The notes below the pieces were generated by a model. That model saw nothing but the letters and a program-made list of their open reading frames with translations. It had not been told where the DNA came from and ran no database searches. Shown here in pieces: positions 34,144 through 43,557 of a DNA stretch of 64,000 nucleotides (positions are counted from its first letter, which is position 1; every line of letters starts with the position of its first letter). Both the position numbers and the translations under genes were made by a program. The DNA lies in NCBI RefSeq assembly GCF_000517625.1, contig NZ_CP007058.1, positions 62,001 to 126,000 on the forward strand, read 5' to 3'. The stretch comes from Halostagnicola larsenii XH-48. GTDB lineage: Archaea; Halobacteriota; Halobacteria; Halobacteriales; Natrialbaceae.

Positions 34144-35817
34144 TCACGAGGCATCGACCGTTCGCTCGAACTCCTGAATTGCAGCATCGCTTCCCGCGAT
34201 AAGCACTTCGTCGTTGGCTCTGATGGTGGTGCGTTCGTCGGTCAGGATGCTGTCGTCACGCGAAACACCGATCGGTGCCCATCCCCGGTCGGTATTACGA
34301 CGGGCATCGGCCAGTGACTCGCCGGCAAACTGGGCCACATCGGCCCACACGAGACGAATCTGACTGGTCGGATCCACGACTCGTTCACCGTGTACCTCCG
34401 ACGCGACTAGCCGAGCGGATACCTGCTGGATCGAGAGGACGTAGTCTGCCCCTGCGCTGAATGCGGCCTTGGTCTTTTCTCCCTCGGTAACACGCACGAG
34501 AACTTCTATATCGCTCGAGATCGACCGGGCTACCGCCACGGTCAACAACGCGGTAGAATCCGTGTCGACGGTGACGATCAGTGCCGAAGCGTCGTCGATA
34601 CCGGCTTTGCGGAGCGTTTCAGGCTCCGTAACGTCACCGACGATGTCGGGGGCACACCCTTCCGAGTTGTCGATAGTTGTGACCGAGAGATCCTCCGGGA
34701 ACGCCTCCGCAGCCGCAGTGCCACCCTCTCCGAAGCCGGCGACGATGGTCTTCGAGGGGGCCTCAATGCGTCGCGACCGGACGCCCGCGACCTCATTCAT
34801 GATTTCGTCGAGTTCGCTCTCCGGTCCGGCGATAACCAGCACAGTGTTAGGCGTGAGTTTGTCGTCGGGCGATGGCGGCAGACGCAACTCGCCGCCGAAC
34901 CATCCAGCGACCAGCGTCAGGTTCGGGTGGTTCACGATTGGGGAGTCACGCACCCGGACGCCGTGGTGCGGGCTATCCCGACGGACGAGTATCTCGCGGA
35001 TCTCGATCTCGTCGGACCGTTCGCCGGCCACAGCCGGCGTCATCGATTTTTTGGCCAGCGACTGGCCGATCAGCGCGTGCGGAGCGACGTTCCGGTCGAC
35101 GCCGATTTTCCTGAGTGCTGCCTCGTGGCGCGTCGATCCCGTGAAACTAACCACTCGTAGGTCTTCGTTGCCTTCTAACGCAGTCAGGACGATGCTCGCT
35201 GTTTTGTCTCCGGCGTCGGTGATGAGCAGCGACGCCCGTTCGATCGTCGCACGCTCGAGGTCTGCCCGTTCCTCGGGATCGCCGTTGATGGCCTGATAGC
35301 CGTCGTCCGAAAGGCGCTTTGCTGCCTCCTCGTCGGACTCGATGAGGACGTAGTCGGTATCGAGTTTCTCGAGTTCATCGAGGAGGATTCCGGTATCGCG
35401 CTGGTACTCCGCGATGACGACGTGATCATCTTTGGTCGTGAGGCGGTCGTCGAGGTTCAGCGGTGTCCGCTCGAAGAGCGGGATGACGAGGACGCGCAGC
35501 GTGATGAATCCGATAACGACCCCGCTCAATTGGATCGTGACCATCAACGTATTCATCGCCGGCGTCGTCCAGGGCGAGTCTGCGCCGTATCCAGTCGTCG
35601 TCATCGTCTCGACCACCGTGTTTAACGACCGAAAGAGAGACTGAGGACGGTCCTCGAGGACTCGCATCCCCCAATTGTAGACGATCGTATAAAAGAGAAC
35701 GATGAGAACGAGGCCGGCTACGAAGAGTAGCAGTAACCGTTGGCGTTGCGTGAGGTCTCGCGGATGTAGTCCCTCAACATCGCGGAGTTCGCGCATGTAT
35801 TGGACACCAGGGACCAT
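34144..35817 (-). CDS. Potassium channel protein with two RCK (TrkA) domains
   Basis: 557 residues. The N-terminal pore module has two helices (LLLLFVAGLVLIVLFYTIVY and TLMVTIQLSGVVIGFITLRVL) around the selectivity filter TTTGYGAD (73-80). Two cytosolic RCK units follow: TrkA-N (VVIAEYQRDTGILLDELE then VLIESD) and TrkA-C (SDEIEIREILV), then a second N (KTIVAGFGEGGTAAAEAF) and C (GWAPIGVSRDDSIL). This matches ligand-gated MthK-like channels with doubled RCK domains. It would conduct K+ under nucleotide or ion control, important for a high-salt-in cytoplasm. Confidence 0.93.
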   Translation of the reverse strand: MVPGVQYMRELRDVEGLHPRDLTQRQRLLLLFVAGLVLIVLFYTIVYNWGMRVLEDRPQSLFRSLNTVVETMTTTGYGADSPWTTPAMNTLMVTIQLSGVVIGFITLRVLVIPLFERTPLNLDDRLTTKDDHVVIAEYQRDTGILLDELEKLDTDYVLIESDEEAAKRLSDDGYQAINGDPEERADLERATIERASLLITDAGDKTASIVLTALEGNEDLRVVSFTGSTRHEAALRKIGVDRNVAPHALIGQSLAKKSMTPAVAGERSDEIEIREILVRRDSPHHGVRVRDSPIVNHPNLTLVAGWFGGELRLPPSPDDKLTPNTVLVIAGPESELDEIMNEVAGVRSRRIEAPSKTIVAGFGEGGTAAAEAFPEDLSVTTIDNSEGCAPDIVGDVTEPETLRKAGIDDASALIVTVDTDSTALLTVAVARSISSDIEVLVRVTEGEKTKAAFSAGADYVLSIQQVSARLVASEVHGERVVDPTSQIRLVWADVAQFAGESLADARRNTDRGWAPIGVSRDDSILTDERTTIRANDEVLIAGSDAAIQEFERTVDAS

Positions 35818-35929
35818 CCGATATGCGACCTAATCGATTAAATGCTGGATTTGCGATTGCGGTTCACACACCGATTCGATAAGCGACAGTTCCGCGGAAG
35901 CGAGTCGGTAGCAGGAAATTCCGCTGCGG

Positions 35930-37021
35930 TTACTCGCCGAGGAAATCGCTACTGAGAGCGGGAAAGATCATAGACGCAAAATGGACCGCGAGGACGACGA
36001 CGATCGGTCCGAGGAAGAGCCCGTACCAGCCGAACGCGAGGGTTCCGAGGAAGTATCCAAGCAGAACGAGTCCCATGTGGACGCCGCTCTGTGCGGACAG
36101 GTACGACCGCGCGAAGAAATCGGGGATCGTGTCGACGACGACGAACGTGAGAACGAAGAACGCGACCGGGTGCCAGTATGGCGTCGGCGTCGTCAGCGCG
36201 AGTCCGAGTAGCGCCAGTCCGTACGGGACGTAGACGATTTTCATGCCGACCGCCGGTATCAGCGTCCCGATTCCGATGAGCAGCGAGAGCAACACCGGCG
36301 TCGCGACGACGACCCCGTCCGAGACGAAGTAGTTGAGAGCCGCGTACGTTATCGCTGCTGTTACGGCTGCGACCGCAATGACCGCGATATTGCTGAGAAA
36401 GATCGTCTCGAGGTCGTCATCGACTGCCTCGAGGTAGGAAACGACCTCCTCGTCGTGGTCGATGCTCTCGTAAAACCACCGTCGGACCTTCTTATCGTCA
36501 CGCAGGAGATAGAAGAGAATCGTGAGCATGAGAAAGAATCGAGCGAGAACCGAGAAGACGTAGCCGCCGATCGACTGCAGTTGTCCCAGGGTTCCCGGTA
36601 CACCCTGGCGAACGATGGACCCGAAAGAGCCGCCGGAACCGTCTTGGAATGCGTCTCGAAGTCCGCCGACGTCGCCCTCTCTGGCCAATCGCAGATACGG
36701 CTGGAGATACGACCGATACGCCTCGAGGTCGCTCGAGGCGAGAAATTGATTCAGTTCTTGAAGCGCGACGATGCCTGTGTAGGCGATAACCACCGCCATG
36801 GGAAGGATAACGAATAGTATCGTGACCGTCGCCGTCACGTTCGGGTGGTCGATGAAACGATCGAGTTGGCGATATAATGGACGCGTCGCGTAGTAGACAA
36901 ATATCGCGAAGAGGACAGTCCCCACGTATCTGAAGAGTGCAATTCCGATCAACGCCGCAATGATCAGTCCAACGCCGACCCAGAGGGAACGTTTTCCGTC
37001 CCATCCGTCGAAAACAGCCAT
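35930..37021 (-). CDS. AI-2E family (PerM/TqsA-type) transporter
   Basis: 363 residues, about eight helices. The AI-2E domain pattern is seen in IFVYYATRPLYRQLDRF, ARFFLMLTILFYLLRDDKKVRRWF, LSLLIGIGTLIPAVGMKIVYVP and LGTLAFGWYGLFLGPIVVVL. Family members act as exporters or Na+/H+-type antiporters; the autoinducer-2 role known in E. coli is unlikely here. The ATG at 37021 begins MAVFDGWDGKRS. No operon partner. Confidence 0.9.
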   Translation of the reverse strand: MAVFDGWDGKRSLWVGVGLIIAALIGIALFRYVGTVLFAIFVYYATRPLYRQLDRFIDHPNVTATVTILFVILPMAVVIAYTGIVALQELNQFLASSDLEAYRSYLQPYLRLAREGDVGGLRDAFQDGSGGSFGSIVRQGVPGTLGQLQSIGGYVFSVLARFFLMLTILFYLLRDDKKVRRWFYESIDHDEEVVSYLEAVDDDLETIFLSNIAVIAVAAVTAAITYAALNYFVSDGVVVATPVLLSLLIGIGTLIPAVGMKIVYVPYGLALLGLALTTPTPYWHPVAFFVLTFVVVDTIPDFFARSYLSAQSGVHMGLVLLGYFLGTLAFGWYGLFLGPIVVVLAVHFASMIFPALSSDFLGE

Positions 37022-37480
37022 GGATACTCACAAAGGCACGAATCAGAAGAATGTCGGCCCGGAAAACGAAGACTATTATCACTATTGGTAGTTCAGACAA
37101 CTCGAGCCAGTCGTTCATCGTCGAAAGGACATTCATGTCGGGTGCCTTCGTCATTGATCCGGCCGGAGGCGGTGCCACAGGACATCGGAGCGGAAGAAGA
37201 CGAGATTCTCGCGAGCCGGATGTGGTGACAGAACACGAAGTAGGAAGTGTAACACCCCGCCTCGATGACGGATTTACCGATCGCTATCGCTGCCTGTCCT
37301 CGCTTTCATCGGTCGACGGCCACTGCCACCGTGTCGTTCGTCTCAGTGGCGAGGGCGAATCCGGTATACCGGTCGGCCCTCGAATCAGGCCTTTGGTTTG
37401 TTGGCCACGGAACCGATCCCGCTTCGACGGGTTCGAATCCGGGTACAGATTTTACTGTCTACGGAGCGGATCGATACGGT
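37022..37480. other. 459-bp intergenic region, no supported gene
   Basis: Open frames exist (37051-37506 and the 5' extension of the next gene from 37265), but their sequences are rich in Arg and Ser and lack family resemblance. GTTCGAATC at about 37430 looks like a tRNA T-loop, but stem and acceptor are absent. Probably the 5' region of the next gene and spacer DNA. Confidence 0.5.
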
Positions 37481-38068
37481 GTGACGATCGAGAAACTCAT
37501 CCGTGACAAACGGATGAACGCCCTCATCGCATGGGTGTTAACGGCCATTATGGCGACGAGTGCCCTCGAGAGCGTTTTTACTGGCGCACTACTCTGGGGC
37601 GGGTTCGAACTGTTCCTCGTCGCCATCGTCGCAGCACCCGCAGTATCGGTTCGTGATTGGACGGCGATAGTCTCCTGGCCGCTCGTGGCGGTAGCAACGT
37701 TCGCTGCCGGTGCCGGCGCGGCCGGGCTTCCGTTCGAGACGACAGTGTATCTCGCCGTCGCGACGCTTGCACTTATCGTCGTCGTTGAACTCGAGGCCTT
37801 CACGTCGGTCGAACTGAGCAGTCGGTTCGCCGTCGGCTTCGCGGCCCTGACGACGATGGCGTTGCAGGCGCTCTGGACCGTCGCGCAGTTTTACTCGGAC
37901 CAGTGGCTCGGGACGGAGTACCTGCGTTCGCAGACCGAACTGCAGTGGGATTTCGTCGCCGTCACCGCCGTAGCACTTGCGCTCGGAATGGTCTTCCAGT
38001 GGTACACCAACCGATTCGAACCGGCTGGCGCGGTCACTCGAGCCGCGAACGGAGCGAAATCATCATGA
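37481..38068 (+). CDS. Haloarchaeal integral membrane protein
   Basis: 195 residues from GTG 37481 (MTIEKLIRDKRMNALIAW), or 184 from ATG 37514. The frame is open 72 codons further up, but that part is compositionally unlike. About six helices (ALIAWVLTAIMATSALESV, FELFLVAIVAAPAVSV, LVAVATFAAGAGAAGL, YLAVATLALIVVVELEAF, FAVGFAALTTMALQALW, FVAVTAVALALGMVFQW). The family is unknown to me. Its stop overlaps the next start (ATGA), so it is likely a functional pair with the DUF2238-like gene. Confidence 0.7.
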   Translation: MTIEKLIRDKRMNALIAWVLTAIMATSALESVFTGALLWGGFELFLVAIVAAPAVSVRDWTAIVSWPLVAVATFAAGAGAAGLPFETTVYLAVATLALIVVVELEAFTSVELSSRFAVGFAALTTMALQALWTVAQFYSDQWLGTEYLRSQTELQWDFVAVTAVALALGMVFQWYTNRFEPAGAVTRAANGAKSS

Positions 38069-38670
38069 CGCTCGGTGACTCGCTGGGACTTTCGGATTCC
38101 CAGGAACGGCGCATCGTTCGAGGCCTGCAACTAACGCTGGGCGCGGTCCTCGGGTACGGTATCGCGACGGGTCAGTTCGGGATCGCCGGAACGGCGGGGG
38201 TGGCTCTCGGTATTACGTTGCTTCCGGCGTGGTTGCGTTTGGAGTACGGGTACTCGATGGACGCCGGACTCGTCCTCTGGATCACCGTCGCGGTGATTCT
38301 CCACATGGTCGGGTCGGTTTGGCTCTACGAGCAGTATCAGTGGTACGACGAGATCGCCCACACCGTCTCGGCGTCGGTTATTGCAGGACTTGGATACGCG
38401 GCCTTTCGGGCGTTCGAACTCCACTCCGAGGAGATGAGCGTCCCATCGACGTTTCGATCCGTGTTCATCGTCGTCTTCGTCCTCGCGACCGGCGTCTTTT
38501 GGGAGGTCCTGGAGTTCGCCCTCGGCGGGGTGATCACCGTCTACGGAATCGACGACATCGTTACCGACTTCGTGTTCAACGCGGTCGGCGCGATGATCGT
38601 CGCGATTTGGGGCACCGGCTACGTCAGTGAACTCGTCGTCTTCTTCAGGCAACGACTTCGATCCACCTAA
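38065..38670 (+). CDS. DUF2238-like (YjdF-type) membrane protein
   Basis: 201 residues from ATG 38065, overlapping the previous stop. About five helices. The family-like core is QWYDEIAHTVSASVIAGLGYAAFRAFE, then FWEVLEFALGG, and YGIDDIVTDFVFNAVGAMIVAIWG. The WYDEIAH, FWExLEF and DDxxTDxxFN motifs put conserved acids and His at the membrane surface. A homologous protein is encoded at 40544-41101. Function unknown; YjdF-like proteins have no firm role. Confidence 0.75.
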   Translation: MTLGDSLGLSDSQERRIVRGLQLTLGAVLGYGIATGQFGIAGTAGVALGITLLPAWLRLEYGYSMDAGLVLWITVAVILHMVGSVWLYEQYQWYDEIAHTVSASVIAGLGYAAFRAFELHSEEMSVPSTFRSVFIVVFVLATGVFWEVLEFALGGVITVYGIDDIVTDFVFNAVGAMIVAIWGTGYVSELVVFFRQRLRST

Positions 38671-38815
38671 CGGAAATTTTGTAGGACACCTGCGATACCG
38701 GCTGGTCGATAGTGTAGCGCAGCGACCGTCTACGAAAGCGGTACCGACCATCGGTATCAGGCTCGTTGAATATCCATGGTGATGTGTTATCCCGCCAGTA
38801 GGTGACAACTCCACC

Positions 38816-39595
38816 GTGTCAATCGCTCCAGATCCGGAAGAGATATTCGACCGCGCAGTCGCGGAAGGCCAACGCCGGCTCGACCAGTCACTGCTCGAGG
38901 CCACGGCCACCAGCTTCATCGCGGGGTTCACTATCGTCTTCGGTATCGCCTCGCTCGGGGTCGTAGACGCGCTGGTCGAACCGCAGTTTGGCGACGTCGC
39001 ACACATCGCAGGTGCGCTCACTTTCGCGGTCGGCGTCGTTTTCCTGGTTGTCGGCCGTTCGGAACTGTTCAACGAGAACTTCTTCGATCCGGCCGCGAAG
39101 GCGGTCGATCAGGAGGGGTCGTGGCTGCTCGGCTCGCTCGTTCGTCTCTGGGTCCTCACCCTCATCGGGAACCTCGTCGGCGGGTTCCTCTTCGCGCTCG
39201 TCTTTGCAGTCGATGGCGTCCTCCCGTCCGGATCGGCACACGCGCTCTCGCGGACCGCCGAAGAGATTATTCACCGCCCGATGAGAGGGATGTTCGCGAG
39301 CGCCATCATCGGCGGTGCGCTCGTGAGTCTTCTGTCGTTTCTCCTACAGGGCGTCAACAGCGTCCGGAGCCGCATTACAATGGCCTACATCGTCGGGTTT
39401 CTGCTTGCCCTCGGGCCGTTCGACCACGTAATCGTCACCGCGATACACGTCTTTTTCGGGCTTCTTTTCGACGCTTCGATCGGTTACGGAGCGCTGGCCG
39501 AAACGATCGTCATCGCGACTGCAGGGAACTTCGTCGGTGGAATCGGCCTCGTTACGTTCACCCACGTCGCCAAGGTGATGGGCGCGGAGAAGTGA
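38816..39595 (+). CDS. Formate/nitrite transporter (FNT) family channel
   Basis: 259 residues with a GTG start at 38816 (MSIAPDPEEIFDRAVAEG). Six helices in the FNT order, with the broken helices recognisable: VGVVFLVVGRSELFNENFF (first half-helix motif) and MAYIVGFLLALGPFDHVIVTAIHVFFGLLF (second). FNT proteins conduct small monovalent anions (formate, nitrite, hydrosulfide, lactate). The transported ion cannot be told. No formate or nitrite enzyme is adjacent. Confidence 0.9.
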   Translation: MSIAPDPEEIFDRAVAEGQRRLDQSLLEATATSFIAGFTIVFGIASLGVVDALVEPQFGDVAHIAGALTFAVGVVFLVVGRSELFNENFFDPAAKAVDQEGSWLLGSLVRLWVLTLIGNLVGGFLFALVFAVDGVLPSGSAHALSRTAEEIIHRPMRGMFASAIIGGALVSLLSFLLQGVNSVRSRITMAYIVGFLLALGPFDHVIVTAIHVFFGLLFDASIGYGALAETIVIATAGNFVGGIGLVTFTHVAKVMGAEK

Positions 39596-39776
39596 ACGCT
39601 TTGAGGATCGAATCCGGTCGTCTCTAGCCCGGTGGGTCAATCGTCGAGCGAAGCGGCGAGTTCGAGAGGGTATTGTCACTCACCCATCTGAATCCGCCTC
39701 GTCGAACTATCGCGTTCGACGACAGATCCAGCCTCGAGAAACATATATACAATCTCGTCCGCTATAGAAGGTCACA

Positions 39777-40382
39777 ATGATGGCGACGACTCACGCGTTT
39801 GTGGGGATGGCGCTCGCGCTTCCCGTCCTCGTAATCGCTCCGGAGTTCGCCCCGGCCGCGTTCGTCGCGGGGCTCGTCGGCGGACTCGCACCCGACTTCG
39901 ATCTCTACGCGGGTCACCGGAAGACGCTTCACTATCCCGTGTACGCGTCGATCGCGGCGATCCCAACGGCCGGGATCGCACTTTTCGTGCCGACGACGGC
40001 GACCGTCGTCCTCGCCGTCATACTCGCGGCGGCGGCCCTCCACGCCCTGTCCGACGCCGTCGGCGGCGGCCTCGAGTTGCGCCCGTGGCTCGCGGGCTCC
40101 GAGCAGGCTGTCTACAGTCATTACCACGGTCGCTGGATCCGACCCCGCCGCTGGATTCGCTACGATGGCGCCCCCGAGGATCTTGCGCTTGCCGGGATCA
40201 TTGCGGCCCCCCTCATCGTTTTTGGCGAGGGATCCATCGCCGCCGTCACGGTCGCACTTCTTGCGGTCTCTGCTGTTTACGTTCTGTTGCGAAAACACCT
40301 CGCGACCGTCGCCGAACGACTTGCAGGGCTGGCACCGGCGCCGCTGCACCCGTATCTCCCCGAACGCTACTGCGTGGTCTGA
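39777..40382 (+). CDS. YdjM-like metal-dependent membrane hydrolase
   Basis: 201 residues. The LexA-binding inner-membrane-associated hydrolase pattern: TTHAFVGMALALP with His, GLVGGLAPDFDLYAGHRKTLHYP with Asp and two His (putative metal site), and LHALSDAVGGGLELRP. About four helices. The start is two tandem ATGs at 39777 and 39780. Family members are annotated as metal-dependent hydrolases of unknown substrate. A related protein is encoded at 58121-58720. Confidence 0.82.
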   Translation: MMATTHAFVGMALALPVLVIAPEFAPAAFVAGLVGGLAPDFDLYAGHRKTLHYPVYASIAAIPTAGIALFVPTTATVVLAVILAAAALHALSDAVGGGLELRPWLAGSEQAVYSHYHGRWIRPRRWIRYDGAPEDLALAGIIAAPLIVFGEGSIAAVTVALLAVSAVYVLLRKHLATVAERLAGLAPAPLHPYLPERYCVV

Positions 40383-40485
40383 CGCCAACTCTGGCGGCAG
40401 ATGAGGCGTTTGAATCGGGACACCACCAGCTATCGAGTTCCATGATGGTGATTCGCTCTCCTGTGTGATCCTGATACCGATATAT

Positions 40486-40499
40486 ACCACGAGCGTGGT
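40486..40499. promoter_or_regulatory. Palindrome in the promoter region of the second DUF2238-like gene
   Basis: ACCACG-AG-CGTGGT, perfect 6-bp arms, flanked by GATATAT and GATATCGATAT. It lies 45 bp upstream of ATG 40544, where a regulator would overlap the basal promoter. Confidence 0.45.
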
Positions 40500-40543
40500 C
40501 CCGATATCGATATGTATCTGCGACAGTCAGTATCGGCTGTATA

Positions 40544-41101
40544 ATGGGGATATCGATCGCACGCAAGATCGAACGCGGGATCCGGTACGCGCTACTGTCG
40601 GTGTTCGTCGCAGGCGTCCGCCGTCGGAATCCGGGCGCGGTCGTCAACGCCGTCGTCGCCGCCATCGGCACACACCTCCCTGATTTCGTCGAATGGGTGT
40701 TCGACGTCGAACTCCGTCCGTGGCAGCGCGTGTACGTCGACACGGCGATGATCACCCACGCCGTCGGGATGCTCGGTCCGTACGACGAGGTCTGGTGGTG
40801 GGATCACCTGACTCACGCCCATTCGGCCACGATCCTGGGCAGCATCGTCTTCGCGATCAGCCGCCGGCGAGGTCGTGATCCGCGCCCACGGGTCGTGGCG
40901 GTCGTCGCCTGCCTCGGAGTGCTGTGGGAACTCCTCGAGTACGCTATTCACGTCGTGGCCAGGCGCGTCGGCGTCGAGCCGATACTCGTCACGTATGGGC
41001 CGAAAGACACTGCTCTCGACCTCTTTTTCGATCTGGTCGGTGCGGCGCTCGTGCTCGCGTTCGGTGACCGAGTTCTCGCCAATCTCTCGACGGAGGCGTG
41101 A
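40544..41101 (+). CDS. DUF2238-like membrane protein, paralogue of 38065 gene
   Basis: 185 residues from ATG 40544 (MGISIARKIERGIRYA). About five helices with a shared core: PYDEVWWWDHLTHAHSATILGSIVFA, then LWELLEYAIHVVARRVGVEP and YGPKDTALDLFFDLVGAALVLAFG. The WDHLTH, LWELLEY and DLFFDLVGA elements align with those at 38065-38670, with an extra His cluster. Function unknown. The upstream palindrome suggests regulation separate from the first copy. Confidence 0.78.
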   Translation: MGISIARKIERGIRYALLSVFVAGVRRRNPGAVVNAVVAAIGTHLPDFVEWVFDVELRPWQRVYVDTAMITHAVGMLGPYDEVWWWDHLTHAHSATILGSIVFAISRRRGRDPRPRVVAVVACLGVLWELLEYAIHVVARRVGVEPILVTYGPKDTALDLFFDLVGAALVLAFGDRVLANLSTEA

Positions 41102-41307
41102 TCGCCCGCACGATCCGTTGCCGGAGACGTTCAGGTGGTACTTCGGACTCCGAGGGCGGATGCCGGCTGAGCCGCATCAATGCGACTACAAGACAGGCCG
41201 GTGTCAACAAATCGGTGCCTCGAGTCGCAACGTGCGGCGATCAGGTGAATCGACAGCCACACGGAGCGAAACTGTGCTCGTCGGGTTGCGGGGGTCTTCG
41301 AACTCGC

Positions 41308-41580
41308 TCAGCAACTCAGCCCGTGTGCGTCCGGGTCGAGGGCCGTCCCCGCCTCATCGACGTGGACTTGCCCCGTCGAATCGATGTGAACGAAGTATCC
41401 CTTGTAGGTGAACTCGAGCGTCGGCTGAACTCTGCTGTCGGGGGTCGAACCGTAGAGCGAATCGAGCGCGTCGGTATCGATTACGTCGTAAATCGGCGGG
41501 GAGAGCTCGGAGGAGGGGACCCCTTCACGATTCGCGACTTTTTCGACGACTCGAAGGCTCATCAGTTCTTCGCGTGTCAT
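41308..41580 (-). CDS. HalOD1 output-domain protein
   Basis: 90 residues from MTREELMSLRVVEKVANREG. It matches the haloarchaeal output domain HalOD1 (PF18545): start helix with VANREGVPSSELSPPIYDVIDTDALDSLYG, then strands FTYKGYFVHIDSTGQVHVDE. The domain often stands alone or ends response regulators and sensor proteins, with unknown biochemical output. The gene is convergent to nothing close on the plus strand and upstream of the Tat-protein gene on the same strand. Confidence 0.85.
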   Translation of the reverse strand: MTREELMSLRVVEKVANREGVPSSELSPPIYDVIDTDALDSLYGSTPDSRVQPTLEFTYKGYFVHIDSTGQVHVDEAGTALDPDAHGLSC

Positions 41581-41690
41581 ACAACTCGCTGCCACGTTCC
41601 GTCATATAAATCTCGGTGATCCTTCGATGACGCCCGTCAGCTATGTGTCTGACGCGTTTGCCGACGACCGGATTTCGATACTGCAACTCG

Positions 41691-43301
41691 TCACTGTTCC
41701 CCGGTGTCGAGATCGAGGTGACCGAGTACGTCGTCGAAGCACGCGTCTACATTCGGGTTCGCGATTTGCTCCTCGCCGAGCCCTGGAACCGCGGGTTCGT
41801 CGGACGTGAACAACTCGACGGACGTCAGAACGGCGTCGTTCAAGTCGAGGTTGAACTCGGCTACCGAGTCGATAAGTCTGTTTCCATTGACGGCACCGAC
41901 GGGTTCGATGATCGTGCCGACTTCGCCGTCGCCGGGATCGAACGTGATGCGGACGATAACGTCCGTATAATCGCCGACGACGCGTACGCGCTGGCAATCG
42001 AGATACTCGGTCGCGTCGCCGTTCGACGGGTCTTTCGGTTGACTTCTTGGGTCCATCGAGACCGTTCGTGCCCAGGCCGCAGACTGTTCGCCTTCGATCC
42101 GTCTTCCCGCAGCGACCACCTCGTTTCCGGGACCGCGTGCGAGGGAGCTGACGACGCTCGGCTGATCGGCTTCGAAGTCCGTCCGATCGACCGTTCCGAC
42201 CCAGCCGGCTCCGTCTCGCACGCCACCGGCGACGACGCCCGACGGCGTCCGCAGCGCACAAAACAGCGGCTGCCCGTCGAGAACCTCGAGCCACTGTCGT
42301 TCGCCGTCGTCCGTGTATCCTGCGACGAACCCGTCACCCGCGGCGGTGGGGTCGGTGAGTATCGAGCGCCCGAACCGATCGATGGCACCAGTCGTTCCGA
42401 CAACCACGAAGTCGTACCCCTCGACGTTGCTCGGCACGATATCGTACACGATCGTCGGTTCGTCCTCCTCGAGTGCGAACCGCTCGTCCCAGCGCTCGTT
42501 CAGGTCCTCGTCCAGCCCGACGATCCACCCCCGCGCCGGCTCGTTGGGCTCGGGTTCGTACGAGCCTGCAACGACGTAGCCGTTCGGTGCCCGTGTAATC
42601 GCTCTGAACACGTCGGCTCTGCTCGTCGTCTCGAGGTCGCGTTCCGTCGCGGGATACCTCGTATATCCGTTAACGGAGCCGTCCCGCTCGAGTTCTACGA
42701 GCCACCCGGCGCTTCCGAGCATGATGCCCGGTGACTCGGCGCCACAGCAGAGAAATCCGTCCGCGGTTTCGACGCCGTCGGTCAGGTAGCTAAACGCGGA
42801 TGCATCCTCGAGATCGCCGAGCGACTGTTCGCTTCGAACGGTGCCGTCCTCGTCGACGTCATAAATTCGGGTGACGTAGACCGCAGGACCGTCGAAGTAC
42901 GTCCATCCGATCAGGAGATAGCCGTCGTCGGTTTCGAACGACAGGGTCAGCCAGTCCTCGGGAATCGGCCCCGTCTGGGGTTCGATCCCTCGCGCCTCCC
43001 GCTGGGGGTTCGACTGGTACGTTTGCTCCCACCGTTCGTCGCCATCTGCGGACAGGCTCGTCGCGAGCCCCCGTGTTTCGTACTGGTCAGGTACGTCGGT
43101 GCCGCCGACCAGAAGATAGCCGTCGTCGGTCCGCAGGACGTCCTCGTACAGGCTGCTCGGCGGTCTGTTGTATTCCCACTCGATTCTGCTGGTTGCAGTG
43201 TCGTTCTGTCCATCGCGAGCCATCGCTGCCCCGGTCATCGACGAAAGCGCCGCTGCTGACGCTGTGGCCGCGAGAAACCGCCGTCGGTCGAACCCTACCA
43301 T
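41691..43301 (-). CDS. Tat-exported repeat protein, probable beta-propeller
   Basis: 536 residues from ATG 43301. The signal is MVGFDRRRFLAATASAAALS with a twin-arginine motif and Ala-rich core, cleavage probably after AMA. The mature part has repeated modules of about 45-60 residues with the pattern DDGYLLVGG ... ADGDERWEQTY, FETDDGYLLIGWTYF, DGFLCCGAE, NGYVVAGSYEP ... LNERWDERF, and SGVVAGGVRDG. These are the strand pairs of outer-membrane-type or PQQ-like propellers seen in secreted haloarchaeal proteins. No lipobox is present. A C-terminal beta-sandwich-like segment of about 110 residues ends the protein. Function unknown. Confidence 0.82.
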   Translation of the reverse strand: MVGFDRRRFLAATASAAALSSMTGAAMARDGQNDTATSRIEWEYNRPPSSLYEDVLRTDDGYLLVGGTDVPDQYETRGLATSLSADGDERWEQTYQSNPQREARGIEPQTGPIPEDWLTLSFETDDGYLLIGWTYFDGPAVYVTRIYDVDEDGTVRSEQSLGDLEDASAFSYLTDGVETADGFLCCGAESPGIMLGSAGWLVELERDGSVNGYTRYPATERDLETTSRADVFRAITRAPNGYVVAGSYEPEPNEPARGWIVGLDEDLNERWDERFALEEDEPTIVYDIVPSNVEGYDFVVVGTTGAIDRFGRSILTDPTAAGDGFVAGYTDDGERQWLEVLDGQPLFCALRTPSGVVAGGVRDGAGWVGTVDRTDFEADQPSVVSSLARGPGNEVVAAGRRIEGEQSAAWARTVSMDPRSQPKDPSNGDATEYLDCQRVRVVGDYTDVIVRITFDPGDGEVGTIIEPVGAVNGNRLIDSVAEFNLDLNDAVLTSVELFTSDEPAVPGLGEEQIANPNVDACFDDVLGHLDLDTGEQ

Positions 43302-43557
43302 ACCAACCCTCTCCGTCACCCGGCGTATCAATCATTTTTTAGAAACTGATGACGGTCACGAGTAGCAACTCACTACTCCGGGTGAGTGTCGAGTATCCGT
43401 GTCCGTTCGATCGCATCGAGTGACAGACGCCGTGTAATCTTTTCGGCGCTGACAACGGCTCCCCCTAGCAACGAAATGCCTGCTTACACGCGCACTTATT
43501 GATCCAGTAATTAGGTTTGCTCCATGTTGGTCTCGACAGCGAGACCCCTGTACACCA

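Noticed and set aside
37425-37445. tRNA-like T-loop (GGGTTCGAATCC)
   Set aside because: The flanking stem does not pair over five bases, and no acceptor, anticodon or D-arm can be placed within 80 bp.
41643-42734. 363-codon frame on the plus strand opposite the Tat-exported repeat protein
   Set aside because: It is the antisense shadow of a gene with Tat signal and repeats; no motif of its own.
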